The position numbers and the translations under genes were made by a program. Below are positions 23,101 to 38,100 of a stretch of DNA of 64,000 nucleotides, piece by piece. Location of the stretch: the NCBI GenBank assembly GCA_033032865.1, contig JAWHQI010000229.1:1364001-1428000 (forward strand), given 5' to 3'. This stretch comes from Dactylorhiza incarnata (taxonomy: Eukaryota > Streptophyta > Magnoliopsida > Asparagales > Orchidaceae). How positions within the stretch are numbered: the stretch's first letter is position 1; every line of letters starts with the position of its first letter. The notes under the pieces are model-generated. The model had not been told where the DNA came from. It made no database searches and saw nothing but the letters and a program-made list of their open reading frames with translations.

Positions 23101-26100
23101 GAATACTTGAACCCGCAAGTTTTAAAACTCTCTATCTAGTTTCTTCTATGTCATCGAATCTTGTTTCTTATGTCTGTCGGGCTCTAAGACTTGTGTAATT
23201 ATTATTCCATGACTTGATTCCCCCCGTTTCATGTTTGTAAATTCTACTCTTGTATATTTGAATCAGTAATTGGTAACATATCTTGTTACGCTAGGAATCA
23301 CTAAAATTATGAACCTTTGAATATTATTAATAACATAAGCAAACAATCAAAGGTAGTGTTTAATTGATGCAACTCCTCCACTTGGGTTCCCTCTTGAATC
23401 CCTAACGGGAACAAAGGACCGGTCATAGCTAGAATGAACTCCATGGCTCAAGGGTGAGGTTTCGCAAGAGCCACCTCTTAGAGATCACGGGCAGCAACTC
23501 TGAATCTCTGATAAATCTTGAATCTGAATTTGAATCCTTCTGAATCATGAATCGTGTGCATCAACTAAAGACACCTACACCTTTCATTTGTTCCAGCTTA
23601 TGTCATTACATAAACGAACATCTGCTACACTCTGAAGTAGTCTAATAATTTTAGATGTTTCTGCTTGTCTCACTTGCTTGTCTGTCTAGTTAGCCTTGCT
23701 TCATGAAAAACGGTACACAAATATTCTGTTTCCCCTGCTCGTGTTTTATTTTGCTTTGCACCTGTTTATTTCAATATTCTGAGGCTTTTCCTTCTTGTTC
23801 TGGAATTTGTCTTAGCGTTCGTGCATGCGCCGCCTGCTTCCTGAGCCGATATGCGTCAAGCTTCAGGTTCTATGTTTATGTTTCATTTCTTTTACTGTCA
23901 AATATTTCTTTTATGTAATAATTATAATCAGTTATTTTCTCTGTTATCATGGACAACTGATAGGTTATAGTATGTACTAGAATTTGTCATTGCATAACGA
24001 TCTGTATCAGAACTTGTATCATGGATTTTTACTAAAATAGATGTGCATAAATTCTCACTGCCATATTTTAACGTTTTCGCAATAAAACAATATACTCAAA
24101 AGTACCCATTTTAAAACTATTTATCAGTATCTCAGCTTCCGCCTAGCAGATATGAAGATTCTTTCCCCCATGTCTGTGGCATCACGACCCGCCCGTAGCG
24201 CACTCTGATATTTGCTATTAGACGGGTCATGACAATGTGTGAGATCTCAGTGATTACACTTGGAAAGAATGAGATTAGGTAAGCAGCTTCAGCTACTGAA
24301 TTCCAAGTTTAGACCTTAAATGGAAGAGCAGAGCTAAAAAGTCCTCCGTCTCTGGCACCGATTCTTACTTTTCTTTGATCAGGTATCAAAGGTGTTGGAG
24401 GTTGCTGAGCAGAAGAAATCGGTGTCTTCGATAGAATTTTGTCATCCCTCCGTTGATCGAAATTTGATGCGTGCCCTATCTATAAAGTGAAGGGTTCCGC
24501 TAGGAAGTGTTGTTATGGGCAGCAGTGGTTGACTTTTCAAAGCAAAGCTTCACGTTCAATCGGATCGGGAGGCTCGAAAAAAGAACTCGAATTGGTTGGC
24601 CAGGAAGCAGAGAGGATGTCTTTTTACTGCCTTCGGCTTTATGCTTTCAATGATAGGGCTCCAATGCTAATGAGGAGAACCCCTCAGCTTTAGGCTTTCA
24701 AGGAGAGCTCGAATTGATCAAAATTTAATGTGCACCCTATCTATAAACATATCATTAATGGGAAAACACCTTTCTCTATTCTTTATCTGAATGCTTCTCT
24801 CTTTCCCCTTACCCTCGTAAGGTCATTATAAATTATCTGCAATGCAATCAAATGCATCTTTTGGGGATACTCTCTGACCTAATAAGGTATCATTGCATTG
24901 TCCGCCCTCTTGACGTCCATATGTTTTCGCTAATGTTACCTTTTTTGTATCCACCCCATATTTCTCTAATCAAGGTAAATCCATTTCCTTCGAACTACTA
25001 TATCTCCCAACTATCCACCACCTGTCTTCTACACCTCTACCCCAATCATATGTTCTCCATATCTTGATCCCACAATTCGCACTCCTCCCTCTAAGCCTCC
25101 TACCATACGTACATTCCAAAGAAGACAATTTTCTTCTGACCTTATTCCTCCTTCCACTCCTATAATCCAGTACTCAGCTCCAAGGGCAGCATCTCCTCCT
25201 TCCAAAGACTCCACTCCATCAAACAGTATGGACACCAATCTACCAATTACCCTTTCGAAAGGGTGTCAGATGTTGCATTCAACATCTCATTGAGAGTGTG
25301 GTTTCTTTTACACAGTAGTCTGTTATGGGACGCTTATTCACGGTCTTCTCCCCGCCGGTCGAGCCACATAACAAGGTTGCAGCCCATCCACCCCAACCCC
25401 TCTCCGCACGTGTTCTCAGCACGGCGGGTTGTTGAGGTCGGGGCTCGATCCCCAGACCTCCTTGATAGAAGCACTTAACGCTTGCTCCTATCACCAACTG
25501 AGCCGCGGATCAGATGGCGATAGGAGCAAGCGTTAAGTGTTTTTATCAAGGAGGTTTGGGGATCGAGCCCTGACCTCAACAACCCGCCGCGCTGAGAACA
25601 CGTGCAGAGAGGGGTTTGGGTTGATGGGTCGCGGCCCTATTATGTGGCTCGACCGGCGGGGAGAAGCTCATGAATGAGTGTCTATCACTAACTGATCCGC
25701 GGCTCAGTTGGTGATAGGAGCAAGCATTAAGTTCTTCTATCAAGGAGGCCTGGGGATCGAGCCCCGGCCTCAAAAACCCGCTGCGCTAAGTACACGTGCG
25801 GAGAGGGGTTGGGGTGGATGGGTCGCGGCCCTGTTATGTGGCTCGACCGACGGGGAGAAGCACGTGAATGAGCGGCCCATAACAGAGTTTTCTTACGAAA
25901 GATTTGTCTCATCATTGCCCGTAACCACTGCTCCTTTATCATACCAAAGGCTCTAACTATCCCTTTGTTGCAAGGTCGTTATGGATGACGAGATGTCTGT
26001 TCTTCGTTCTTGTGATAACTGGAGCCTTTTGTCAACTCCCCCTGGCGATGACATTGTGGGGTGTTGTTAGGTCTTCGTCATCAAGTTCCTTCCAGATGGA

Positions 26101-29100
26101 CAAATTGATAGATACAAGGTCAAGTTTGTCCTCAAAGGATTCACACAAACATATGGCTTGATTTATTTGACATCTTCTCTCTTATAGCTCTTATTAGTTC
26201 TATACAAATCCTGTTCTCTGTGGATGGCAACAAGGATTGTCCTATGTTTCAACTGATATAAAAAATGTCTTCCTCTATGGTGATTTCAAAGAAATAGTTT
26301 ACATGGAGCAACCTCCAGAGTATATTGCTCAAGGAGAGTCGCAAGTGTGCAAATTGAACAAGGACATTTATGAACTCAAACAAAGCCTTACAACTTAGTT
26401 TGACAACTTCAGCCAGGTTATTCCACTATTGGTTTTCATCGAAATTATGTTGACCACTTAGTCTTTGTATGAAAAAAGGAGACGGGACTTATTGTTCTTG
26501 CATTCTATGTAAACGATATTCTCCTTAGAGGTGATGATGCATCAAGTATGGAAGGAACAACAGTATATCTAAGAAAACACTGTGACAACGAATATGAGAG
26601 CTCATCAATACTTTCTTGACATTGAGATATGTCATGAATCTCCTTAAGGAAGCAGGAGCTAACTTGGAGAGAAACCTTCTCGTTCCCCTATGCCTATGGG
26701 GATTCACAGCTTGTGGGATGATGCACAACTCCAAGATGTGACTTGGTATAGATGTCTAATTGAAAAACTCATATAACTTATTATAATCAAGCCTGACATC
26801 TCATTTGCAGTACGAGAAGTTAGTCAATTCATGCACACTCTCAGAGAATGTCACCTTAGTGTGGCTATGAAAATCTTAGAATATATCAAAGGCTCACCTG
26901 AAAAAGAGATATGGTTCAAGAGAAATGGTCATTTATGTATCGAAGTGCACTATGATGCTAGCTACACATATAACAAGATTGATAGAAAGTCTACTTCCGA
27001 TTACTGCACCTTCCTCGGACGAAACCTGGTCACATGGCGAAGCAAGAAACTGTTATGGTCTCATACAACCAGTTATATGATTTAGTATATATGTATTACT
27101 GTATCACATTGTTATTATTATTATTATTGCCATGTTGTGTTCATTATTATTAGGCGCCCCTAATTAAAGTTATTATGAATGTATTACTTTATTTCATGTA
27201 AGGTTATTTTGATAAGTATATCCAAATCATACAATTCCATAATTAACCTTCTCTGTTTTTGCCAAATTAATCGTGGATGTGGGCACGAATTCTGTTGACG
27301 CTACATAGAGTATGACAATTGTAAGGGACGGGGACTAGTGTCTGTAGATATACATGTAAAAGAATGCACAATATATAATTTTGGGCAGTTATGTTTAAAC
27401 CACAATATGGGACTTAAATACATCAACTCTTACAAAATTGCAGCAATGGCACAAGGACAAGAACTCATTGGCCTTGCATATAGTTTACGCAGAGAAGAAC
27501 TTAGAAAATATTTTCTCTCCACAACTCAAATAAATATATAAATGAGACCTGTGTCTGGTAATGACAAGTTTTAAAGATTTTCTCAAGTTACGCCCAAAAA
27601 AATAAATCTGGCTAGGGCAATGAGATGTGTCGCAATTTCTCACCCTCCATATACAGATGTCATATCCATGACATTCCTGATACTGGGCCAATTAATTCCA
27701 ATTCCATTCAGGTATAATTTGCTTATAACGTGTTTCCAATGCGCAAAGTCTTCTTGAAAGTCTTCTGGAGCTGGTTTTCCATAAACACCAACATGACTCT
27801 TTTCCAGCCAATAAGGTGTCTTCTCAAGCCTCAATGGCCACTTAACTGGCCAACGAAAACCACGCAGCGAAGTATCTACAGGTATTTTGTGCATGCATGC
27901 TTGCAAGGAAACATTCCTATATATCAAACATACACATCATAATCAATCACTTGTCTAACCAAGATAAAAATCAAATTTATTTTAGACTAAACAGTGAAAA
28001 ACGTGCTTGGAAAACACCATACCAAACATCATTCAGAACATCGGTTTCTTGGCAAAGTGGAGGTGTGCTTTTCTTTCTTCGTTCATAGCATTCGTTGTTT
28101 GAAGGCTTTCTAAAGATGACTAAGCCCACTTTGTAAACAGAATCCTTCGTTTTTCTCACCATCTCCCAGCACATCGTCTTTGTTAATTTAGACATAGCTG
28201 GTAACAATTCCAAAATAAATTAGTACTCACATCTTCTGGATTTAATGCCCAAATCTGAGTCCATCCTTTTCACACTGCAAATAATACTTTGTTCAATACT
28301 TCCTACACTAGGTTAATCCCTTTAACATTCTTTTAAATGTGTGTCATTGTACCATCTATGGAGGTCATGAACTAAATAAAAACTGCAGCACAGCTTAATC
28401 AACAATAGGAATTATAGGACATTAGCTAATCAAGGATCAAGATATCCAAACAAGATATTAATTCAAAGCACTAATAAATTTGTTATTTATTCCATCATTC
28501 CAATCATTTTCAAAGGATCAGAAGGTAGTAAAAATGACAATGAAGATTAAAAAAAAGGTAGTAATCCTAGTAGAAAGTTACAATTTTAGTTTCTCAGATG
28601 AATTTTCCTTAATTTCAATGGATCATAAGGAACTACCATGTAAAAAGATATACCTTTCCAAATCCCTATGTCTTCTTCTCTATTTTGGTAAACTGGAGTA
28701 GCAGACCAAACAAAGAAACCACCTGGTCTTAATAATCGATTCAACTCCAACAAAAGCATACCGCCTACAGAATATTTCTTTAAGCATGTCACCTATAAAT
28801 TTAATTTTGTACAACCCAAATTATGTCATGAATGCATACAACACCAAGAAAAAATACCTTCAATATGCCATGAGACTCTACAACGAGCACAATGAATAAC
28901 ATCAAAAGCCATGCCGGGGAATGGAAGCCTCTTGGTGCCCATAACTGCTAATATTGCAGGAATTCCTCTTTCAAGGGCCAACTGCACTTGTGCTTCATGT
29001 TCATCTTTAGGAGCAAACGACATAGTTAGCACGTCTCTATCAAACTGATACCCTCCAAAGCTCGCAACTCCACAACCAACATCCAGAATGACTCGACTGT

Positions 29101-32100
29101 GTTCTCCCCATGCTATATCAGGAAATGACTGCATAAAAAAATAAACAGTGCTCAAGCCATGCTCAAAGCAAGTTAATGTCTCAATTCAACATAACTATGT
29201 AGCTATGAAGGAAGAACAATCAACCTTCATTCTTCAAGATAGAATATTAAGTGGGGAAATAAAGGAATTAAACTTGATAAATAACTAGTTGTTTAAGAAA
29301 ACTTTTACAAAAAAGGTACAAACCTTTCTTGAGGTAAAAAAAAAAAGTTTCTCTTCGTGTGATAAACATAACAACAACAACAACAACACTCAATCCTTTA
29401 TCCCACCATAGTGGGGTCGGCTATATGGATCCTCTGTCGCCATTGCGCCCTCTTTAATCATAGTCTCACTAATGCCTAAATACATCGTGTCTTTCCTAAA
29501 CCAGTCGATGCCGGTCCCAAGCCCAGATGAAAAATGGTGAGGATTGTGTTAGGCAGACGGCCAGCGTAAAATTTAATCACCCTTATGAATATGGATCTTT
29601 CGTCTGATAAACATAAACACAACAATTTACAAAAAGAACTATGAAGTTTCCATACGCATACTTCTAGGGGGATCAATCCAGCACAACATCAGATGATCAC
29701 GTACAGTGTGATTAGAAAATATTTTCATTTGAGAAATACAAAATTTTAATCATTCGAGCCATCTTGATGTGTTCACTGCAGTAATTTTATCTCCAAATTA
29801 AGAGGAACTTGTATTTTAACACCCCTACAAGGAATACCGTAAGCATCCATAATCTGAAGACAGAGAGAGTCTATGAAGAGTTTTTCAAAAAACGGCTCAA
29901 AAAAATACTGCCAGTCTCCAGAAAAATCATGGGAATAAAAATAATTTCATCTGGAATTTTTTCTATAAGAAAATGACAAAATCTCAATATGCTTACTACC
30001 ATTTACACTCAACCTTCATGGTCATCTCAATCATCGTGTTTCCATTCATGATAACTAAGTGCATCTTACCTGGATGAGGGAATAGAAAAAGACACTAGGG
30101 AGGACACAAAAGCTTTATACAAAGTTGTGAATGAGTCATGTGACACATAATGAGATATAGGGTGTTGGTTACAAGAGGTCATCTCCTCAATCATCGTGTT
30201 TACATTCATGATGACCAAGTGCATCCTACCTGGATGAGGGACTAGAAAAAGACACTAGGGAGGACACAAAAGCTATATACAAAGTTGTGAATGAGTCATG
30301 TGACACATAATAAGATATATGGTGTTGGGTACAAGATCTAATACCTCTTCTAAGAGTAATGGGAAGATCAATAGACTCTGAAGGCAGTTGTGGCGATGGC
30401 ACGGTAGTCACGGGCTATGCTTATATGGTTTTCCTCTTAGTATAGACCTGCAGCTGTTTCTATCTCTCAGGAATAGTCTCCCCAGGACGATAGGTAATAG
30501 TGGAAAAAGTAGGGGGCTACATGTCGGAAGAATAGGTAAGGGAAGAGTAGGGGAACGCACTTCATTCTCCAGTAGAGACTCCACCCTGAAGTGGGGTCCC
30601 ATGACATCCTTAGTAATAAAGGTCTTCTGGGAAGGAGGGTGGAAGCATCGGTACCCTTTTTCGGTGGGGAAATACCCGACAAAAACACACTTGAGCGCAA
30701 AAGCTTGGGGCGGTGAATAGAATGAATATGGGGAAAGTAAAAGCATCCAAAGATATGTGGAAGAGAGGTGGCATGGATGTTACGAATAGCAAGAGGAGAT
30801 TTATTCCCCAAGACGGGATTGGGCATGCGGTTAATCAGATGGACGGCAGTGAGAACTGCATCGCCCCAATACTGCTTGAGTATATGCGTAGTGAGGAGGC
30901 ACCGAGCAACTTCTAAGAGATGACAGTTCTTCCGCTCAGCAACACCATTTTGAGCAAGAGAGTACAACACATAATGTCTGGTGAATGATGCCACGATTCC
31001 CAAGATAGTCCTTGAAGGAGTAATCAACATACTCACGCCCATTGTCATAATGCAAAATTTGTATGAAGGCACCAAATTGGTTCTTCACATCTTATGAAAT
31101 TTAAAAAAAAAAGGAAAAGCAACCATGGAGCGTTTCTTGGCTCTCTTTTCTCTGCTCTCCCGCTCTCCGGCGCTCAAGTTCCCCGCTCCCCGCTCTCCGG
31201 CGCTCAAGCAGCCTAATATACCATTTCAATGTTTCATTTCCAATGTCAGAGTTGGAACACTTTCCATTTGTATAAATTGATTTCCAATGTCAGTGCTCAA
31301 ATTTCTTGCAACTAATTGCTTAATAAATACTTCATTTTTTATTTTAATGTGTGGATGCAATTAATTTTTTATTTAATCTGTGTTAGTTGTTTGATGTGTT
31401 TAAAGCTGGAGCATATTTTGATGTGCTTACGAGCATATTTTGATGTGTTTAAAACTGGAGAAAGACGCCGCCGCAACCGGCTATTATTATTGTAACTCAG
31501 GGTTTACGAGTTAATCACTCGTGGGCATCCTGCATAAGCAGCATAGCTATTATTAATTTATTATTGTATCTCAGGCTTTATATGAGTTGTTTTTTCTGTT
31601 TTCTAGTTCCAACCATGTGCTGCCCAAAATATATTGCTCCCTCTAATGGTCTTGAATCATGTGTAGTTCAAGAAACATTATGGTTCTTAGGTTGTGCTCC
31701 AGTCTTTTGAAGCTACCTTTGAATCAGAGTTTTGTCTGTAAAATTCATTTGTTTTTTTTTATTTTTATATTATAATTTTAGTGATACAGTTAAGTTTCAT
31801 GTTATGCATGATTTAGCTGGTGAAATTATGTATATTTTTCCATATTTGAATTATATCTGATAATAAATTTGGCGTTTATCAACAACTTTACTTGATATGT
31901 TCTCTCCCAACTCATTGTCTGTTTGGCTAGTATCTTGTGATCTTGTCACAGTAATCATAATTCGTGGACAAATTAGAAATTTTGGTGGCTCTTCTCTTCC
32001 TTGTGAGAAAATTAAGTACGAGAACATTCAATCTAGTTTGAATCGTTTACAATTTCATTTAAAATGCTTCAAATTTTGAGAAAAATTGTGGCTTCAAAAT

Positions 32101-35100
32101 CTAAGTGACCGAACTGGAACCGAACCAAAACCGCATAGAACCGGACCGAACCGCCAGTGAAAAACTTGGTTTTGGTTCTTAGTGAACCGGAACCGGAACC
32201 GTAGGCACGACAGTTTCAAATATTATTTTGGAACCGGAACCGGTCAAACCAAATAAGATTTTGGTTCTAATTTGAAAAACCGTTACCTTAACGGTTCGGT
32301 TCACGTTTTAGTAGAACTGGAACCGAACCGGAACCGTGACAGCGCTATCTATAATATTTATAGTTACTATTATGAGTGAAACTAGTGCGGTTTGAACCCA
32401 AACCGCAATCACAACAAAGGGGGTCGGTTTTGGATTGAACAAAATCGCAACACCAAAACCGTGTTGTGTGTTTTGACATTGGTACGCTTTGGAGTCGATT
32501 TTTGCGGTGTACTTTCAGTTTTTGTATAGTCATATAGTGTATTTTCAATTTTATTCACATATTTTTGTGAAATATTTTATTATAAAAATATAGAGGATAT
32601 ACAACTACTATTTAATAGTAATCATGAAAGACAAATCTAATTGTAGCTGATAAATTAGTCAAATTGAATTAACTAATATATTCTTCAAACAAAATTTTAA
32701 TTGTAAAATAAGATTTCAAGAGCAAAAATTCAATGTTCTTTACCCTATGTTGAGTCGTGATCTTCAACAACATGAACATTGCATCAGCATTACACGATCG
32801 TGATCTTTGAATTTTTAAAATCGGTGCGGTCTGGTGCAATTTTGTGGTTTTGCGGTTTCAGTTTTTAACTTTCAGCCCAACTTACTATACATTATACAAA
32901 AAAGTACTTCACTTTGGTGTAACGCAAAATTCCTGCGCCCGGGCCTCAGACTTCGAAGTCTCTCTTGCAAAAAAACGAATGGGTATACTTTTCCCCTCCA
33001 TTTTTTTTAACCTCCCTCATTCATTCTGCCAAGTTTGGTTTTAGTTCTAGTTGGAACCGATTGGAACCAAATCGAACCGCATAGAACCGGACCGAACCGT
33101 TAGTGGCCGGTTTGGTTTTGGTTCTTGTTGAACCGCAACAGGAACCGTTAACACGACGGTTCCAAAAATTATGCTGGAACCGGAACCGGTCAAACCAAAT
33201 ACGATTTTGGTTCTAATTTGAAGAATCGTTACCTTAGCGGTTCGGTTCACGATTTTAGTAGAACCGGAACCGAACCGGAACCGTGACAGCTTTAGCTAGT
33301 TTTGGTTATAGAAGCTCTTCTGTGTTTGATGTTGTGCATTCAGATGTTTGAGGGTCGTGTGCAGTTAATTTCTCTAATGGTTATAGATACTTTGTGACCT
33401 TTATTGACTGTGCTTCCCGTGTCACATGGGTATATTTAATGAGAGCTAAGAGTGAGGTCCCCATTTGTTTCCAAAATTTTCACAAGCATGTCCAAACTCA
33501 ATACGGTGCAGTACTCAAGGTACTTAGGTCGGATAATGGGACGGAATATACCAATAAGACCCTTGCAGAGTATTTATCCTCACGGGATACTGCACCAAAC
33601 CACTTGCGCATACACTCCTGAACAGAATGGTGTCGCTGAGAGGAAAAACAGATATCTAATGGAAGTGGCAAGAAGCATGATGTTGCACATGAAGGTTCCC
33701 CAACGCTTGTGTGGGTATGCAGTATTAACGGCAGCACAGTTAATCAATAGAATGTCATCGAAGATCTTAAGGTGGAGATCCCCGTGTCAGGAGCTGCAAG
33801 GGCATAACGGAGGTATGCTTTCACTTAAGGTTTGGGTGCGTCTGCTTTGTGAAGGATAATAGGACAAGTGTTGGCAAACTTGATGTCAGGGCAATTAAAT
33901 GTATCTTTGTGGGGTATTCTGGTACTCAGAAGGGATATGTTGGAGTCCAGTCGAGAAAAGGTGTTTCGTGAGCATGGATGTCCACTTCCGAGAGCAAGAG
34001 CAGTATTACCCACAAGAGGAGATTTTACTCGTACCTGAAAAGCCCAATCTCAGGAATGGAGGCCGAGAATGGGAGAGCCTGGTGACAAATTTAAGTAAAG
34101 ATAGTGGAAAACCCGTTGATGAGCAAGGGACGAATGAAGAGCAGGAGGAGGTGAGAGGTGTGATACCCACAACTTCAGGGGAGCTTGTCACATATCAGAG
34201 AAGAGAAAAGAGAACTCCTGACCTCGTACCTGCACCCACGGAGACAGTGCCTAGTCCCTCGTCTATGCCCATCTCAATCCCGGAAGCACCTCCAGTTGAA
34301 CCACTGTCACCTCCCGGTGAGTCTATCTCTCCCACATCCCCGACTACTTCTGTCAGAAGGAGCACTCGCAGCAATGCGGGTAATCCTCCTGATCGATATG
34401 GTTGGGATCTTGCTTCATTTGTCTCCTACGACGTTATCTCTTCTTCTCACGGAGCATTCATTGCATCCTTGGATAGTATTACTGTACCTAACAATTGGCA
34501 GGTAGCTAAAGTCGACCACAACTGGCAAGCAACAATGAAGGAAGAGATGCGCGCTCTGGAGAAGAATAAGAGGTGGGAACTAGCTCAACTCCCGACAGGG
34601 AAAAAGGTTGTTGGGTGCAAGTGGGTCTTTACCGTAAAGCAGAACCCGGATGGCAAAATCGAGCGCTACAAGGCTCGATTGGTTGCAAAAGGGTACAACC
34701 AGACGTACGGCATCGATTATGATGAGACATTCGCACCTATTGCAAAGATGAGTACGATTCGAACCCTGATCAGCCTGGCGGCCAATGGTGGATGAAAGAT
34801 GCACCAACTGGATGTGAAAAATACTTTTCTGCATGGCGATCTTGCTGAGGAAGTATATATGGAGGTCCCACCTGGATTTGGTACAGTCCTGACGGAAGGC
34901 AAAGTGTGTAGGTTGGAGAAGGCACTGTATGGACTAAAACAGTCCCCTCGTGCATGGTTTGATCGCTTTAAAAGGACCATGGTCGGGATAGGATATCAGC
35001 AAACCAACGCCGACCACACTATGTTTTTCAGACATAATGAGAAACATCACATCACCTTACTTGTTGTGTATGTGGATGACATGATCATTACAGGAGATGA

Positions 35101-38100
35101 CGAGAAGGAAATTGCGCGTCTTAAGTGTGACTTGGGGAAGATGTTCGAGGTGAAGGACTTGGGTTCTCTTAAGTACTTTCTTGGGATAGAGATTGCATAT
35201 GGTGCGAAGGGAATTGTTCTGTCTCAACGAAAGTATGCCTTGGATCTCCTCACCGAGACAGGGGTGCTTGGATGCAAGCCAGCTGCAACGCCTATCGACA
35301 CAAAAATAGAAAGTGAGTGCTGAGGCAGGGGAACCAGTTGATCGGGAGAGATATCAAAGACTTGTCGGGCGATTGATCTATCTGAGCCACACGCGTCCAG
35401 ACATCTCCTTCGCAGTGAGCGTGGTGAGCCGTTACATGCATGATCCCAGGAAGGGTCACATGGATATTGTGTACCAAATTCTTCGATACGTGAAATCTGC
35501 TCCAGGAAAAGGGCTACCCTTTAGACGGAACGGGCATGTAAAGATCGAAGGATACTGTGACTCAGATTGGGTAAGTTGTGTTGATGATAGGAGATCAACT
35601 TCAGGTTATTGCTTCTTTGTGGGAGGCAACATGATCTCATGGAGAAGCAAGAAGCAGTCGGTTGTAGGCCGATCTACGGCTGAAGCTGAGTATAGGGTTA
35701 TGGCTCTAGGGGTCGCTGAACTCCTCTGGTTGAAAGGAATGCTAATGGAGCTGAAGCTGGATCGAGGAGACGGGATGAAGCTATGGTGTGATAGTCAAGC
35801 AGCAATCAGCATCGCTAACAATCCAGTTCACCATGACAGGACCAAGCATATCGAGATTGATAGGTTCTTTATAAAAGAGAAACTGGATAGTGGACTCTTG
35901 GAGCTTAGCTATGTCACCACCAAGGATCAAGTTGCTGATTGTTTGACAAAGGGGCTCAGCTCAAATGACATCATGAGGAATTGTGACAAGATGTGTTTAG
36001 TTAACATCTTTCGCCCACCTTGAGGAGGAGAGTTGGTGTTTTAATAGTAGATTAGTGTGTATTTATTCATATTGGTGTGTATTTAGCTATGAAGAACCCT
36101 TTGGGGTATATAAATACCTATAATAGATTGAAAGTGGAATAATAGAATGCCCTAATTTCAACAGAAACTCACACTAGAAAGGAGTTGTCCTCAATCGTGT
36201 CAGAGAAATGTGCAGATTGAGGAGGGAGGGAAGGAGCAGTCATCCCCTGTGATCTGCACTGTCGCAGCCACTCTGTGAAGCCGGACATATTATTAGATGA
36301 TCACACATAGTGTAACTAGAAAAGGTAATTAGTGATACCTAACTTTGATCCTTTAAAGTCAACCTTGGTGTGTTCACAGCATAGCAAACTTGTAGTTGAA
36401 TTAAGAGGAGCTTGTATTTTAACATTAAGTTACAAGATCAGCGAAGAAAGTTTTTCAAAAAAAGTAAACCAAGGAGATAGTTTTTTATGATTTATGCAAT
36501 AGACAGTTTTACTGATGGTGATATTTAAAATAGTTAAAAGAAAAAAAGAAAAATTAAATGTTGATCCAGAATATATTCAGTGTGAAGATAATTATACCTT
36601 AATTAAAAATATGAACATTAACAAAACATAGAAATGCTACTTTGAAAAACCACTAAAAATAAATTTGAGGATACTGTATTTTTGAAGTTACAAGTGAATC
36701 AAACGAGGGTATGGAAGTGAGAGTTAGAACGTATGCTAACAAAAATCATTTTGATATCAGATAGTAAGTAATTTATGGAACAAAGATAAACTCTAGAGGT
36801 GATCTGCATATGGTCATTAATGATCTTAAAAAGGCATATGATCCAGTACCATGCAAATTAATTTGGGGAGCACAGACGATAAAAAAGATGTATCAAAATT
36901 ATTAAAATATGTCAAATAAATAGTCATGGAATGATTAAAGAGTTTCCAATCACAATAGGGGATTCACAAAACAAGGTTAAATCTACATCTTTCCAAATTG
37001 GACACGGATATTGAAGCAGTAAATTCTTGTTTAATTCAAGCAAGCTCAGATCAGATGATAAATCCAAAAGGTTGATGCATATAATAAAAGAGTTACATAC
37101 AGGAAGAGAACATAAAAAAAGTTGAATAAACCAATTTCTTGCCAACCCAGGCAAAATCAGAAGAGGCTAGTACTTTCTGCTCCAAGCAAGCTACAGAGCC
37201 AAGACAAGCAATTATATATAGAAGTTACAGTCATTACGTTGGCCGTTGCAGGTGCAAATAACTCTCAAAAGGAGGAGACATGATCAGGAAAGCTCTAATA
37301 AATTATGACTCCAAGTGTGGGCCCAACAAAAACACAAATTAAGAAAGGGCTCACTGGATTCATGGAGGACAAAAACTAAATGCAGGGAGACCAAATAAGG
37401 TTAATATTGTTGAGTTGATTGTGAGCCTAATTATTTACTAATATGATTACAATTGGCTTATTAGTGATTGACAATAACAGATGCTCTGTAGTGTCATTTA
37501 ATGATTTTATTAAGTATTTAACATGTTATTTTTCAAAAAAGAGCAACTTTGTTACTAAGGATAGGGCATCTCTGCTAGGTGTGAGTGGAATCCTAAATGA
37601 GTATAGGTACGAATGTAGGTAGGATAGCCAAGCCACATAAAATCCTTGTGCCCATCTTGCTCTATAACTCATCGGCCCAGATTAGGCACCTCTCACTCAA
37701 TTCTCCCAATATTGATTATCCGACGTGCTCAAATTGTGGTTGATTTGGAAATGAATTATATGTACTCTATACCCCCTGCATGCATCGATTGAATACCCCA
37801 CCAGCAGATAACTCAATTTCATTTTATGTTTATGCATTTAATGTTTATGTAGTGATTTCGATGATTAGATGTTTTTATGTTCAAATAAATCATCAATATT
37901 GTACCTAAAGCTCTTTACTCTCACATTTAGCATAGCAAATAGACTAATGTAATATTTGTGTGCGTGTGTAATTTGTTTTGGCTTGTGTTTATGTGACTAT
38001 AGTTATCTTTCATTGGGCATATTATGTATTTGCTTGAGTTGGCCTACAAGAAACTGTAGTGTTAGGTTGCACATCCAACTTACCCACCCCCTTTTGTGGT

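Noticed and set aside
25279..25956. Possible tRNA gene, from a CTCAGTTGGT box A-like motif with a GATCGAGCC box B-like motif
   Set aside because: No cloverleaf with acceptor stem can be made and the unit is repeated with a long non-tRNA body, so a SINE is the better call.
33394..36023. An endogenous pararetrovirus or other viral insertion
   Set aside because: Domain order integrase-RT-RNase H, the YVDD box and neighbouring polypurine tract/LTR are those of Ty1/copia; no movement or coat protein motif is seen anywhere in the window.
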